A DNA stretch of 64,000 bases. Origin: Aristolochia californica (Eukaryota > Streptophyta > Magnoliopsida > Piperales > Aristolochiaceae). The stretch spans positions 9,674,501 through 9,738,500 of the forward strand of contig JARWKL010000008.1 in assembly GCA_029961685.1 (NCBI GenBank). Direction: 5' to 3'. Shown one piece after another: positions 44,972-57,139 of the stretch (positions are counted from its first letter, which is position 1; each line of letters starts with the position of its first letter). Both the position numbers and the translations under genes were made by a program. The notes under the pieces are model-generated. The model was not told the origin of the DNA. It searched no databases and saw nothing but the letters and a program-made list of their open reading frames with translations.

Positions 44972-45362
44972 TGTTGGAAGATGGGCTCAAGCCCACGAGC
45001 TCAAGACAAGAAGCCCACACGTCAAAGGAGTGGCATATGTGTAAAATATGGTACTTTCCATAAAGATGGCATAGAAGTGTAAATATGTGTTCCTTTTATG
45101 TCTTTTGTTTTATCAAGTTGTAGCCATAAGGGCATTGTAAAACTATAAATAAAGGCATTGGCTAAGAGGTAGGGCATTGAAGCACTCTCTTCTCTTTCCA
45201 AAAATTCGTCCAACCCTCATTTTTCTTTTTGATGCAACCCTCTTCTCCCTTAATCCAAACTCTCTCCTTCCTCGTTCTTCTTCTTCTCTTCTCCTTCTCT
45301 CTTCTTCTTCTGCTTCTTACTTGTTGATCTAAAGTTCCTTTCATGAGATCCTAAATTCTACA
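44972..45362 (+). repeat. Copia-P copy 2, 5' LTR
   Basis: TGTTGGAAGATGGG..CTACA, 391 bp. It contains a TATA box (45144-45151) about 170 bp from its start and a long CT-rich stretch after it. Confidence 0.9.
45144..45151 (+). promoter_or_regulatory. LTR TATA box
   Basis: TATAAATA followed by AAGGCATTGG. The same box is present in the 3' LTR-type copies at 5327 and about 61770, altered to TATAAACA in the LTR at 51324. It would set the transcription start of the element RNA. Confidence 0.55.
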
Positions 45363-46271
45363 TGGTATCAGAGCAAGGAGTTTAGGATCTCTCTTCATGG
45401 AGTTATTATGAAATATGTTCAAGAAGTTGTAAAAGGAGTTCAGTCATGAAGAGATAAGTTCATGCTCTTCTTATTTACGTTTTTTTTGTTTTCTTTTCTT
45501 ATTTACATACTCCTTTTTACTGTTTTTCTTTACTTCTTGAATTTTGAGTCACATCAAATCAAGATAAATCTTTATATGTTGTAAAGATTTATTTCTATGA
45601 CTAAATTGATGTTATAATCTTGACTCCTTGTAAATCAATTATAAGAGTGAACAAGATCATTTGTTGTTTGTATCTTATTAAGATTGATGGGTAAAATTCA
45701 ATTACCTTTTTTTTTAATTTGGATCCATCTCATTTGAGGTAGAATTCCAGCACATGTTGTTGTATCTTCTCCTACTTAAGGTTGCTCATGGGTTTGTGTT
45801 ATGTTGTTGGATGCCCATTATATGTTTGATGAAATTCCTACAGTCATTTACCCTTTATAGTTCAGTTTTTTTTAACTTAAACAATTGATTTTTTTATTTT
45901 TTTACATTGAAGTCTCCCATGAGCTGAAGATAAATCCCTTCCATGTGTCTTGGTTTGCCGTTAAATCTTCTCTAAATTTTTGTCTATTGCTCATTTGTGT
46001 TGGGGTTTGGATTAAGGCCTAATCGGTTGCATCTACTTTCTTCTCTTTGTTCTTATGAATACAAGAGATGTTGAGTGATGGCTGGATGTTATTATCACTT
46101 TCTAAAGGCACAAATTTGTTGATAATTTGGTGCTTGCCCTCGTGAAAGAAATTGGTTCTTGTTCTCTTTTGTTGGTGACTGATTTGGTCTACAGGTTCTT
46201 CAAATTACATTGAGTAATTGTTCTTTGAAGAAGGCCTTTTCCCTTGACCTCCATATTTTACTTGCCTCATC

Positions 46272-47171
46272 ATGGAGATTGGATACAATAGTAATAAGAG
46301 TGATATACTCCGTATTACTACAATTCCACTTAGAGGTCTCTCCAATTACATGAGCTGGTCACAATCGGTTCGGAGGGTTCTTGTTACTCGTGACCTCTTG
46401 AGCCATGTTGTTAACTTTCCTCCTCCGATTGATGTAGAAGATGAGTCCTACCACAAATGGGTTCAAGATGATAATGTGGTGATAAGTTGGTTCATTAATA
46501 GCATGGAAGAGCAGGTGGCCTACAATGTACTCCACTTGGAAACCGCCAAGAACATGTGGGACACTTGTGCCAAGCTTTATTCAAGCACTGCTTCATTACA
46601 AAAAATATATGATGTCTTACAAAATATGCTGCATACGAAACATGGAGATAATATTCATGAATTTTTGGCACGGTTTTGAGGTCTTCTTCAAGAATGGAAA
46701 CTAGATCAGCCATATTCCACTGATATTGCCTTTCAAGAACGACAAAGAGAAGCTTTGGCAGCATCCATTTGCTTATCGAATATTAAAACATACCTTGAGG
46801 TGGCCAAAACTCAGCTTCAGAGTCCTTCTGCTCTTCCATCCTTCGATGATATTAGTGCTACATTACTTCGGATACTGGATCCATCCCCTCCTTCTCCTAT
46901 TTATGCTCCATCAGCAATGTTCTTTGGTAATCGGGGAATATCTTCCTCATCCCAAGGACGGGGCAGAAATATGAGAGGGGGTCGAACTATGAGAAGCACC
47001 AAAAATAGAGGTGGTAGAACGGGTCAGAATTCTTTCCGTACTGAGCCTCAACTTTGCACTTATTGTGGCCGTCAGAACCACCTTGTGGCATCATGCTGGA
47101 AACTTCATGGCAAGCCTGATTGGCCCACAACTAACCCAGTCTTGGTTAACGTTGAGAAAAATGAAGATTAG
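46272..47171 (+). pseudogene. Copia-P gag
   Basis: ATG at 46272 opens a Copia gag: LRGLSNYMSWSQSVRRVLVT, then WVQDDNVVISWFINSMEEQV, MWDTCAKLYSSTAS and HTKHGDNIHEFLARF. A TGA at 46677-46679 interrupts it. The same frame continues to 47168 with ICLSNIKTYLEVAKTQLQ, a basic Gly/Arg-rich stretch (GRGRNMRGGRTMRS) and a zinc knuckle CTYCGRQNHLVASCWKLHG, then TAG at 47169-47171. Confidence 0.85.
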
Positions 47172-48063
47172 GCTAAATCATCATCTAGAAATGTGACTCT
47201 TACGGATCAAGACTATGCTGCAATTCAGAAAATGAAGTCCTTCATGGAATCATCTATTCCCTCAGCATCTACTGCTGCCACTAGTATTGCCTCAGGTATG
47301 ATTTCTTCCTCTTCTTCCTCTTCCTCTTGGATCGTTGACTCCAGGTCCTCTGAACATATATTAGGTAACAAACACTTGTTGCAGTCCTTATCTCCTTGTT
47401 ATCCTCATAAATTCGTTACTATTGCTGATGGTACCCAAACCAAGGTCCTTGGCAAAGGTTCCTCCTCTCTTACTTCATCTATTCCCCTTCAAGATGTTTT
47501 GTTTGTTCCTCAATTTCCTTTAAATTTTCTCTTGGTTAGTCAACTGACCAAACAATTAAATTGTTCTATCACCTTCTCACCGTCTTCTTGTATCTTTCAG
47601 GATCTCACTACAAAGCGGGTGATTGGTGGCAGCTATGAAAAGGGGGGTTTGTACTACTTCACTCTTCCAAAATTAGCTACATTATTGTCCACAACATCTG
47701 AGGCCCAACTTTGTCACAACCGACTTGGTCATCTGTCTACCCCTTCACTTTGTTCTTTGGTTCCACCTTTAAAAGGACTTTCTAATTTTAGTTGTGAGGT
47801 TTGTCAATTAAGTAAACATGTCAGGAGTAAATATTCTCCTCGTCTTACAACTACAAGTACTGCTCCATTTGAGCTACTACATTCTGATGTATGGGGCCCT
47901 TTATATGTCTCAAATATTTCCAAAGTTAAATATTTTTTTCATTTTTGTTGATGATTTTACTCGAGTGACTTGGTTATATCTATTTAAAGAGCGTTCAAAA
48001 ATTTTTCCTTTGTTTAAAAATTTTCATGCTATGGTCTTGACACAATTTGGGAAGAAAATTTAA
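47172..48063 (+). pseudogene. Copia-P protease and integrase N-terminal part
   Basis: The frame carries SSSWIVDSRSSEHILGNKHL, where the protease D-S-G is D-S-R (Gly lost), then the gag-pre-integrase zinc motif LCHNRLGHLSTPS with CEVCQLSKH, and the first catalytic Asp in LLHSDVWGPL. Near 47935-47945, in a T-rich run, the frame shifts. The second frame (to 48061) contains DDFTRVTWLYLFKERS and ends with a TAA where KIQTLRSDN would follow. Confidence 0.8.
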
Positions 48064-50295
48064 ACCCTTAGATCTGATAATGCTATGGAATACATGTCTC
48101 ATGACTTCAAATCATTTTGTGAGAGTAATGGGCTTATTCATCAAACATCATGTGCCTATACTCCTCAACAAAATGGTGTTGCTGAAAGGAAGAATCGTCA
48201 TCTTCTTGAAGTTGCTTGGGGTCTCCTGTACTTCATGAAGGTACCCTATTTCTATTGGCCTAATGCTATACTTACAACATGCTTTCTCATTAATAGGTTA
48301 CCTTCATCAGTCCTTCATCATAAAACTCCTTACTCTGCGTTATTTAATGGTGAAGAACCTTTTTCTCTTCCTTTGAAAGTGTTTGGATGTACATATTTTG
48401 TTCATGTTACATCCCCACATATAATAAAACTTGATCCTCGGTCTATGAGGTGCATTTTTTTGGGGTACTCTCGCACCCAGAAAGGTTATGTCTGTTACAA
48501 TCCTACCCTTCGGAGGATGTTTATCTCTAGGGATGTGACTTTCTTTGAGGACACCCCCTTCTACTCCTCCTATGATGCTCCTCCAGGATTGCCTTGTCCT
48601 TCTAGTACTCCTTGTCCGCTTATGCCATTCAATCTTGAAGTGGATCCATCCCCTGATGCACCGGCCGTACCTTCACCTTTGGAGTTGTCAAAACCACCCG
48701 AGGTAAGTCCTTCTCCTCCTATGTATGGTCCTGAATTTGATACTCGGCCTATTGCTTTAAGAAATGAACGTCACTCCTGTACTACTTCACATCCTATCTC
48801 AAATTTTATGTCTCACCATCGCTTATCTTTCGAGTTTTTTCAGTTTCTTGCCACCCTTTCTTCTACTTCCATTTCGCAGTCATATCAGGAGGCCCTGAGA
48901 CATCCAGGATGGAAGGCGGCTATGGATAAAGAAATGCACGCCTTATACGAAAACCAAACCTGGTACTTAACATCACTCCCGAAAGGTAATAGACCGGTTG
49001 GTTGTCGATGGGTTTTTTCGGTGAAATATAATCCGGATGGATCGGTTGCTCATCTTGAAGCTCGACTGGTTGCTAAGGGCTATATGTAGTGTTGTGGGAT
49101 AGATTATGAGGAGACCTTCTCTCATGTTGCAAAATTTTATTCGATACGCATCATCTTATCTATTGTTGCTAACTCCCCATGGCCCGTCAATCAGTTGGAT
49201 GTTAAAAATGCTTTTTTTAATGGTGATATCAGTGATGAAATTTATATGGTTCAACCACCTGGTTATGTGGTTGAGGGGGACTCAGTATGCCGGTTAAAAA
49301 AGTCTTTATATGGGCTTAGGTAGTCCCCTCGGGCTTGGTTTGATAAATTTAGTCAAACACTCCTAAGGTTTGGTTTTCATCGGTGCTAAGTTGATCATTT
49401 CGTATATTATAAAGATACAGTCAAAGGGAAAATATTATTGGCCGTATACATGGATGATATTATCTTAACCGGTGATGATGCTTTGAGCATAGAAGAGGTG
49501 AAACAGATGATATGTCAGGAATTCAAAACTAAAGACCTTGGTATGCTTAAATATTTTTTGGGTATAGAAGTTCTTCAATCCAAACATGGGATAATATTGT
49601 CTCAAAGGAAATATGTCTTGGATCTCCTTGAAGAAACATGAACGAAGGGTTGTAGGCCAGTTGACACACCTATGGATACAAATGTAAAATTATGTGCCAC
49701 AAATGAAGAAGATATTGATATTGGCAAATATCAAAAACTCATAGGAAAACTGATTTATCTCACGGTAACTAGGCCAGACATATCATATGTTGTACGTGTG
49801 GTGAGTCAATTCATGCACAAACCACAAATTACCCACTGGAAGGCTTTAGAGAGAATATTACATTATCTAAAAGGAGCTCCAGGAAGAGGATTGCAGTATA
49901 AAAAACAAGGGCACTTCTACGTAGAAGGCTTCTCAGGAGTAGATTGGGCTGGATCTCTTGATGTTCAAAAATCTACATCAGGATATTGTACTCTGGTTGG
50001 GGGAAACTTGTTTACATGGAAAAATAAGAAGCAAAATATGGTTGCAAGATCTAGTGCCAAAGTAGAATACAGAGCTACGGCCCATACCGTTAGTGAACTT
50101 TTATGGGTCAGGACCCTTCTTTTCGAACAAGGTTTTTATAAAAAGGAGTCTATGAATCTGCATTGTGATAATCAAACAGCCATTCATATCACTTCAAATC
50201 CACTTTTTCATGAAAGAATTAAACATATTGAGGTGGACTGTCATTTTATACGGGAGAAGTTTCAAGCAGGAATAATCTCTCTCAAACATGTGTCA
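48064..50295 (+). pseudogene. Copia-P integrase C-terminal, RT and RNase H
   Basis: One frame carries LRSDNAMEYMS (second integrase Asp), PQQNGVAERKNRHLLEVAWG (Glu), FGCTYFVHVTSP, then RT from WKAAMDKEMHALYENQTWYL. It crosses in-frame stops at 49087 (TAG after AKGYM, Gln expected), in YGLR*SPRAW, HRC*VDH and LEET*TKG, and keeps the catalytic VYMDDIILTGDD. RNase H has EGFSGVDWAGS, where D-A-D is G-V-D (first catalytic Asp lost), and LHCDNQTAIHI. It is cut by the solo LTR at 50296; the last residues of the polyprotein lie at 51204-51313. Confidence 0.85.
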
Positions 50296-51203
50296 TGTTG
50301 TGGACTCAATAGCACACCGAGTCACACAACGAAGAAGACAACAACAACTCACTCAATAGGATTCAATTCTTATATTTCTTTGAGTAGGATTTATTTCTTA
50401 TATTTCTTTGAGTAGGATTTATTTCTTATATTGTTTTAAGTAGGAGTTATTTCTAATTACTTTATATGTAAGGGCATTATGGGGAAGCATTGTAACCCTA
50501 ACCCTAAAACTCCCTATGTAAGGGATAGGTATGAATGAAATAGGAAGCTTTGAGATTTTAGAATAACCTAGTCTAAATAGGTTGAGATCACCTCTTGATC
50601 TCGAGTTTAGGGTTTACTCCAAAAATCCAACCTATCCTTCACCCTCCATTGCCATCCATCCTCACCCAAATTCATCCACCATCATCCCTACTAAGAAAAG
50701 GTGCTTCCTGCCCCTTTTCCAAGCCCAAAGAGGAGGTCTATCCTCCCTCTTGGCAGCAGCAGCAAGAGAGGCCGAATTCCTCCCTTACCAAGCAGCAAAG
50801 TGAGGATTTTTATCCTCAAATCTTGAGAAAATCCTGGTGCAACGTGGGAGCTGATCATAGCATCAAAGAAGAGGTATTAATCTATCCCAAACTCGTGTTT
50901 CAAGTTTTTTAAGAAAGAAGGATTGCATTCTTAGCTAGAGCAGCTACAAAGAGGGTCAAACCCTCTTTACCGTGACCAAAAAAAGAGAGCACCTTGCTCT
51001 AGCAAGGACAGCATTGATGTGGGGTCTTCTACCTAGACCAACAACTCGGTAGGACCCTCAAAAGAGGATCTTTCCTCCTAGCCAAGCACTGGTTAAGGAG
51101 AAATACTCATACACAGACCCTTGACGTGAAGTGAGTAAATTCTGAGTGCTAGATTCACAAATCCCACGCCGTGTTACTCGATCCATGACCCGGGACCGTA
51201 ACA
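50296..51203 (+). mobile_element. 908-bp solo LTR of a Gypsy-like family
   Basis: Starts TGTTGTGGACTCAATAGCAC and ends GGGACCGTAACA (TG..CA), flanked by TGTCA (50291-50295, 51204-51208). The paralogous copy 1 at about 5040 is uninterrupted there. Both ends resemble those of the G1-G3 LTRs (TGTTATGGACTC..CGAGT and CTCGATCCATG..GGGA..TAACA), so it is a longer-LTR relative. Interior 50440-50900 has TTTCTTATATTTCTTTGAGTAGG direct repeats (50368-50430). Confidence 0.85.
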
Positions 51204-51323
51204 TGTCATCTCAAGAGCAAGTAGCTAATATTCTCACTAAACCCGTTACATCTAAAATCCTATTGTTTATATGTGGCAAGCTGGGTATTTATGATGTCTT
51301 TTCTCCTCCAACTTGAGGGGGAG

Positions 51324-51713
51324 TGTTGGAAGATGGGCTCAAGCCCACGAGCTCATGACAAAAAGTCCACACGTCAAAGGAGTGGCATATGTGTAAAATC
51401 TGGTACTTTCCATAAAGATGGCATGGAGTGTAAATATGTGTTCCTTTTATGTCTTTTGTTTTATCCAGTTGTAGCTCTAAGGGAATTTTAAAACTATAAA
51501 CAAAGGCATTGGTTAAGAGGAAGGGCATTGAAGCACTCTCCTCTCTTTCCAAAAATTCGTCCAGCCCTCATTTTTCTTTTTAACGCAACCCTCTTCTCCC
51601 TTAATCCAAACTCTCTCCTTCCTCGTTCTTCTTCTTCTCTTCTCCTTCTCCCTTCTTCTTCTTCTTCTTTCTTGTTGATCTAAAGTTCATTTGATGAGAT
51701 CCTAAATTATACA
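51324..51713 (+). repeat. Copia-P copy 2, 3' LTR
   Basis: 390 bp from TGTTGGAAGATGGG to ATTATACA. It follows GAGGGGGAG and is followed by ATCTT. Confidence 0.9.
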
Positions 51714-51780
51714 ATCTTGAAGTGTTGGAATTTTCTTTGAGACATCTCGCATCAGAAATATTTCGTGTTGGATAACAATG
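51714..51780. other. Block H fragment
   Basis: The first ~67 bp of block H (as at 5549 and 61991), ending at ATGTCA, where Copia-C sequence begins. Confidence 0.75.
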
Positions 51781-53228
51781 TCAACTGAGCCAGAGATAGC
51801 AAATTTTTCTTCATTCCTGGGACATGATAAACATCTTGAAGTGGCACCTGGTTGGGATTATACCGAGGTGTAACTATAGTCTTACCGATGTGAGCAATTG
51901 GTAACCTTGAGTTGTCGACTGTCACCACCACACGGCCCCCCTTGTACTCAAACAGGTTTTGCAGCTTCTATTTATCACCCATCATATGATTTGAGCAGCC
52001 CGAATCTACGATCCAGTCAGTCTGGTAGTCAATCTGTTCAGGTGTTGTTACAATGAGAGCTAATTCTTCTTCCCCCATAACAGATAGCGCTTCAGCATCC
52101 CAACCCTCTTCACCTTGGTACAATCCCTTTTAGATCCACTACCTATGTACCGCTTGAAAGTACCTCTGCTCTTGCTGGTGTAGAGAGCTTCTTCCTTACC
52201 CTTCAGCGAGACTTCTCCCATTTGTTTAGCTAAAGCTTTCAGACCAGCAAGCAAATTTTTAAACTCAACAAGTGATGGTTGAGTCGGCCATCCCAGTACA
52301 GCGACAACGAGTCCTCAATATTCGGGTCTCAAACCATGGATAATTATTCTCTTCATCCTGGTTTCCCCAATAGGAATTTTTGGTCTAATTCTGATATTTC
52401 TCAGCATATCGACTTCATCTTGTGAAAATACTGAGCAATAGTCATGTCTTGTTGCACTATTGATAGCAGCTCATTCTCAACAGTTGGAATCTTATATCAT
52501 TCTTCTTTGAAAATAGTGCAGCAAGAGTGTCCCAGCATTCCTTTGGTGTTTTTGCATCTCGGATGTTCTCCAACTTTTCTTCTTCAACTGTGGTCTTTAA
52601 AGTAAACATTCCTTTGCCTGCTTTAATTTTCCATTTTCGCAAGATGCCATTGGCATCTTCTACTGCCGGTTGTGTAACTTCATTGCCACCGACAACCTCC
52701 CATAGGTCCTAACCTTGTAAGTAGGACTCAATACATGTTGACCACGTGTTGTAGTTTTTGTTGTTGAGCTTCTTGATTCCTCCAACCACTTGAGGGTCAC
52801 CCATCATGCTGGCAGAACTTCGACAATACCGAACAAGATTGACCAACAACCTTACTGCTTACACCTCCATATAGCTTCACCAAAAAAAAAAATCAGTCCC
52901 TAACCGTCCCACTCTAATACCAATTTTTAAGTGAAATTTAATAATGCATAACCTCAAAGCTTCTGATTTATTAAGTCCAAATACTGAAACAGATAATCAC
53001 AATGGACAAACACATACCCACAAACAGAGTCCACAAACAGAGTATTAAACATAACCAAAACTTGAGGGAAAGAAAATCCTTTAGTTGAGGCGCTCCTTGT
53101 CTTCCTGCTTGGGGATGGTGACTGTTAGCACACCGGTAGCCGTCTTCCCTTGAACCGCCTTCACTTCTCCAGTAGTCGAAGTCCTCTCAGAAACTCACCA
53201 CGACTTCTTTTCACATAGAGCCTCTTGA
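51781..53228 (-). mobile_element. Copia-C copy C4, 5' fragment
   Basis: This covers only protease, gag, leader, primer site (TGGTATTAGAGT-like, 52922-52911) and the truncated LTR (52925-53228). Protease reads [10 protein letters not shown] near 51995, so the D-S-G lost in C2 and C3 is intact here. Gag pieces are at 52254-52060 and 52642-52457. An internal deletion near 52108-52118 removes the zinc-knuckle region. The left edge at 51781 is a breakpoint inside the protease region. Confidence 0.85.
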
Positions 53229-54693
53229 GTGGGATGGGCATTGAGTGGGCCAAGAGCATTATCTATACCATTTTTAGGAAGTTTTAATTTAACTTACTCA
53301 ACAATTCCTTAGGTTGAATGGTACCAAGACGGTGGTTTGGTGGACAAGAAGAGAAAAATTCTTTTTGTGAGTATTAAGAGGAAGTTTGGAAAGGACTGAA
53401 TGAGAAATGGGTGTGTTTGCTCACACAACTTCATATTGGAAGTTTTGATGGTTTCAAATTCTGCTCACATAAATTGTATCTTCTCATTGTATGGAAGTTG
53501 GAATTTGGATGAAAAGGATTGAATGAGAAATGGAATTTGTAGTGCAATATCCATAAAGAGCAAGAGGTGAAAAAAAAGACAAAAAACTCTAATAAGACAA
53601 GTGTGAATAATAAACCTTTCAATTACTCCTAAAACATCATTCTAATATTTAAATTTCAATAAGTATTTCATCACATAATATAATAATACTTATTATGATA
53701 CATTAACCATCCTTTTAGAGCATCTAAGAATTACACTTCTACATTCGACCATCAAAAGACACATTTTTGAATGCTCAAACCAATGGTGTATGATAATAGA
53801 ACTTGTAATGGATTTAGTTGGAACACCAAACTTGCAACAAACTTGAGTCATAATGTTAGGGCTGTTCCAACAAGAGATGTGATGTCCACAATATTAAGGC
53901 ATGACAGTAGTTACTTTAAGTTAGATTTTCTAGCATACTTCCAACTGGTTTAATTCAATGACCGAGTTTGCTTCAGCCATGCTTCATGTCTGGAGTATTT
54001 GTTGGAGTCGGTTGGGAGAAGAGGTTGTAATGAATAGTAGGGAGAGAGAGACAACAATAAGGATTCCCTACTAGAACAAAAATGAAGAATTCATATCCAA
54101 ACGAGCTAGAGACAAACAGAGAGGGAGAGGCAGAGACAGAGAATTGTTTCTTAAATGCTTATGTCAGTGTGGTGACAATCGATGGAAAGAGGGATATTTT
54201 TTTATTTACAAGGAACATTTCATGCTTAACCTTGTATATAATTAATATATATTTGGAATTTTTCTTAAATGCAATAAACGTTGCATCAGCAAACCTGCGT
54301 GCTTGTGCTCGACGACTACATAATGGTTTCATTTGGAATTAAGAATTTGGTAATCCAACAACATGCTAAAAAAATGAAAAACTGGGTCCATGGTTCAAGA
54401 GTTTTCTGCCATGAGCTGTGAAAGGTTAAAAGAAAAGAAAAAAAAACTCACTCAATTCGTATAAATCAAGCTTTCTCTCATAATATTGAATAAGCATTCA
54501 CATTTAAATCTCATCATATAATACATCCCATTTTATGATATACTATTCATCCAGTTATGTAAGATATCGCATCTATCAATTACACACTTTGGCATGCACA
54601 ACCCCCTGCTACCAACATGAATTCGATAGAATTACTGGGTTGCTTGGAACCACCGGATGGTAATATAAGGAGAAGCTAAGGCCATGCATTAGA
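53229..54693. other. Block F, copy 3
   Basis: Third copy of the block at 29031/40241, again directly after the cut Copia-C LTR, and running into block B as copy 2 does. No gene recognised. Confidence 0.65.
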
Positions 54694-56132
54694 TCACTGA
54701 CAAATTGAAACATCATCTCTCTATGCATAGATCTGGCAAATTGTTACCGGAACAAACACGGGTGATGTCCAACAACACATTAAAAAGAAGAAAAACATAA
54801 ACTATAATGTACAAACTTAACCACCATAGGCTCAAAAAATGAACAAACAAACTATTCTTTTCTATACACCGTTCCAACATTCAAATTTCAATCTCGTCAT
54901 ATAATTTGATGTACATATTTACTGTTACAAAACATTAACCTTCTATGAATTACACAATTCAACTTGTTTGAAACATGGTTACTGCTTGGGTGATTGCAGT
55001 ATGATAGCACGCATTGCTAAAAAAAATTATACCTATAAATACCAAAAGTGATTAGAAACTGGTTAACCATGAGATGTGATGACCACGAAAATGAGAGTTA
55101 GCATTAGTCATATTAGGGATAAAGGGAAGAAAACTCTTACAAATGGACTAATATGTTCCATTAACTTAGAAACTTGTAATCGGTTCATCAGAAAGACCGA
55201 CTTTGCTTCAAACATATACAAATTAGAGGTGACAGCCGTAATAATAAAATGGACAATGAGAGGTTGTAATGCAAGAGAACGAGAGAGGAAGATAAAAGAA
55301 AAATCGATGGACACAGTGGGCCTTAAAAACTGCCCAGGGGAGGGGAGGGAAGGGCTACAACAAGCACAAAAACAAAAGAACAGCCTTGTCTTCTCCCATC
55401 TTCTCCCTGCCAAAAAGAAAAAAACACACACACCAATTTTATTGATATTTATTTTACTGACCTGCAAGTGCACCCGCTAAGCCACAACTGCCCTAAAGTC
55501 TATTACAATTTACAATCTTGATGCCCCCAATCACTCAACAATTTACACCATGCATACCCCCTAATCTGAGTTGTCATCACCATTCAATTCACAGTCATGG
55601 TGGTTCCAAGGTGGTGTGAGCTAAAGAACCTAAGTACAAGAACCCATTACTGCTTACTCATTCATAAGTCCCAGAAATCGTTCGTCGTCGACCTCCTTCC
55701 ATTCTCCTTGTCTTGATATCTTCACGCCCAGAAACAACCCAACCCTATTTGGAAGTGCAAAACTGAAAAATGGCCAATTACAACTTGAGTAGTGGAAAAT
55801 TAAATGATGGAAGAAATCATATATTAAACAATCTCTAAGAAAGTTATTTCATAAATTAAAATAACCATCCAAAATTAGCTTGGAACTTGTGAAAATGAGA
55901 AAAGAATGAGAAGATATTTCTAAGAAAAACATATCAAAGAGAAATAAATTGAAGACATGACATGGCATGCAATTTTCAGATAGAGATACAAAAGAGGGAA
56001 AGAATAAGAAATTTTGGCCCTGTTAGTGCCCTTTGTAAGTGAAATGTATTTCACTTACATTGGGGAAGTGGGTCGAAATGCGTTAGTGGGCACTGTAACT
56101 AACGGGGGAAAGTTAAATACAGATGTATTACT
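54694..56132. other. Block B, copy 2 (left part)
   Basis: Matches 41734-44480 but with only one copy of the 1.3-kb unit, which keeps the TGAATTACACAATTCAAC stretch missing from the first tandem copy. It is interrupted by G3 after TTACT (56128-56132) and resumes at 61136. Confidence 0.7.
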
Positions 56133-56533
56133 TGTTAGGTTCTTCCCTTGCCATGGATCGAGTCACCCTTCTTTCCTCTCTTCCCTCCATGGTTGATCTT
56201 GACGTTGGAAGAGAAACCTTGTTTCTTGAACGAGTAATGGTGGAACTCAATTTAGAATGAAGGAGCTATGGAGGAAGCTCAACCTTGGACCTCAAAGGGA
56301 GAATCCGACCTTGACCTCTGAGGGAGAATCAGACCTGTAAAATATAATTTTCTCAATACTTGCCTCTCTTTTCCTTCACGTCCCCCTAAATAGGGTTGAG
56401 GACGAAAATACAAAGATGACCCATTAGGTCAAGTGGTTCACACCACATTACACTGAACCAACCCAAATTAAACCAAACCAAATAAAGTAAACCAAACCGA
56501 ATTGAAATTACATGAAAAGTAAATTGACATAAT

Positions 56534-56584
56534 TTAATTCCTATGCCTATGGATAACTCGTGATGCTATGGAGTCCATAACATC

Positions 56585-56620
<36 letters not shown>

Positions 56621-57085
56621 TTGGAGAAAGAGCTTGTCCTCAAGCTCAAAGTATGGGTAGAGGGTGCAAAACGCCGCTAATGGCTCCCATGTCGTGTCAC
56701 TGGGGTCAGCATCAGCCCATTGCACTAAGATCTCCCAATCACCGTGAATACGACGAGTTTGCAATACCTGTGCCGGGGTAGAAAGTACATGTCCCTCATG
56801 GAGTGGTGGCAGCGGGGTGTGCAGGATGGGCGAATCACCGTGGAAGGCCTTTAATTGTGAGACATGAAAGACGTTGTGAATTCTGGCTTCTGGCGGAAGC
56901 TGCAATCTGTAGGCCACTCTCCCAATGCAGTCCATCACCTGAAAGGGACCATAATATTTTGGAGAGAGCTTGTGACGTTTGGAGGCTGTCACCGATAGCT
57001 GCCTGTAGTGTTGGAGACGCAACCTAACATAATCTCTAGGAGAAAAGAAGACTTCCCGGTGCTTCTTGTCATAATATTGTTTCAT
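56534..57085 (-). pseudogene. G3 integrase C terminus with chromodomain
   Basis: Same frame as the integrase, after one stop. It reads [54 protein letters not shown], then RRIHGDWEILVQWADADPSD, a chromodomain. The frame then runs through the expanded purine tract as a glycine run and into the 3' LTR (DVMDSIASRVI), so the normal stop is missing here. Confidence 0.8.
56586..56620 (-). repeat. 35-base C run (expanded polypurine tract)
   Basis: Exactly 35 C on the plus strand between TCA and TTGGAG, adjacent to the 3' LTR of G3. The same place in G1 and G2 has a shorter mixed purine tract (GGAGGGGGGTGA type). Assembly or polymerase slippage could affect the length. Confidence 0.85.
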
Positions 57086-57139
57086 AGAATTTTGTGCCTT
57101 CTATAGATGAGTGCGCACCTCTGTGATGAATATGTCTCT

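Larger units (their letters stand above)
44972..51713 (+). mobile_element. Copia-P copy 2, full length
   Basis: The element is 6742 bp with LTRs 44972-45362 and 51324-51713 and the perfect target duplication ATCTT (44967-44971, 51714-51718). The primer site TGGTATCAGAGC directly follows the 5' LTR (45363-45374), and the polypurine tract GAGGGGGAG precedes the 3' LTR. The leader 45375-46271 is non-coding. Gag, protease, integrase, RT and RNase H are in Copia order. A 908-bp solo LTR (50296-51203) sits in the RNase H region. Removing that insertion leaves about 5.8 kb. Confidence 0.95.

Noticed and set aside
44465..45082. 205-codon frame reading into the Copia-P LTR
   Set aside because: Crosses the insertion border and has no counterpart without the LTR at the paralogous locus.
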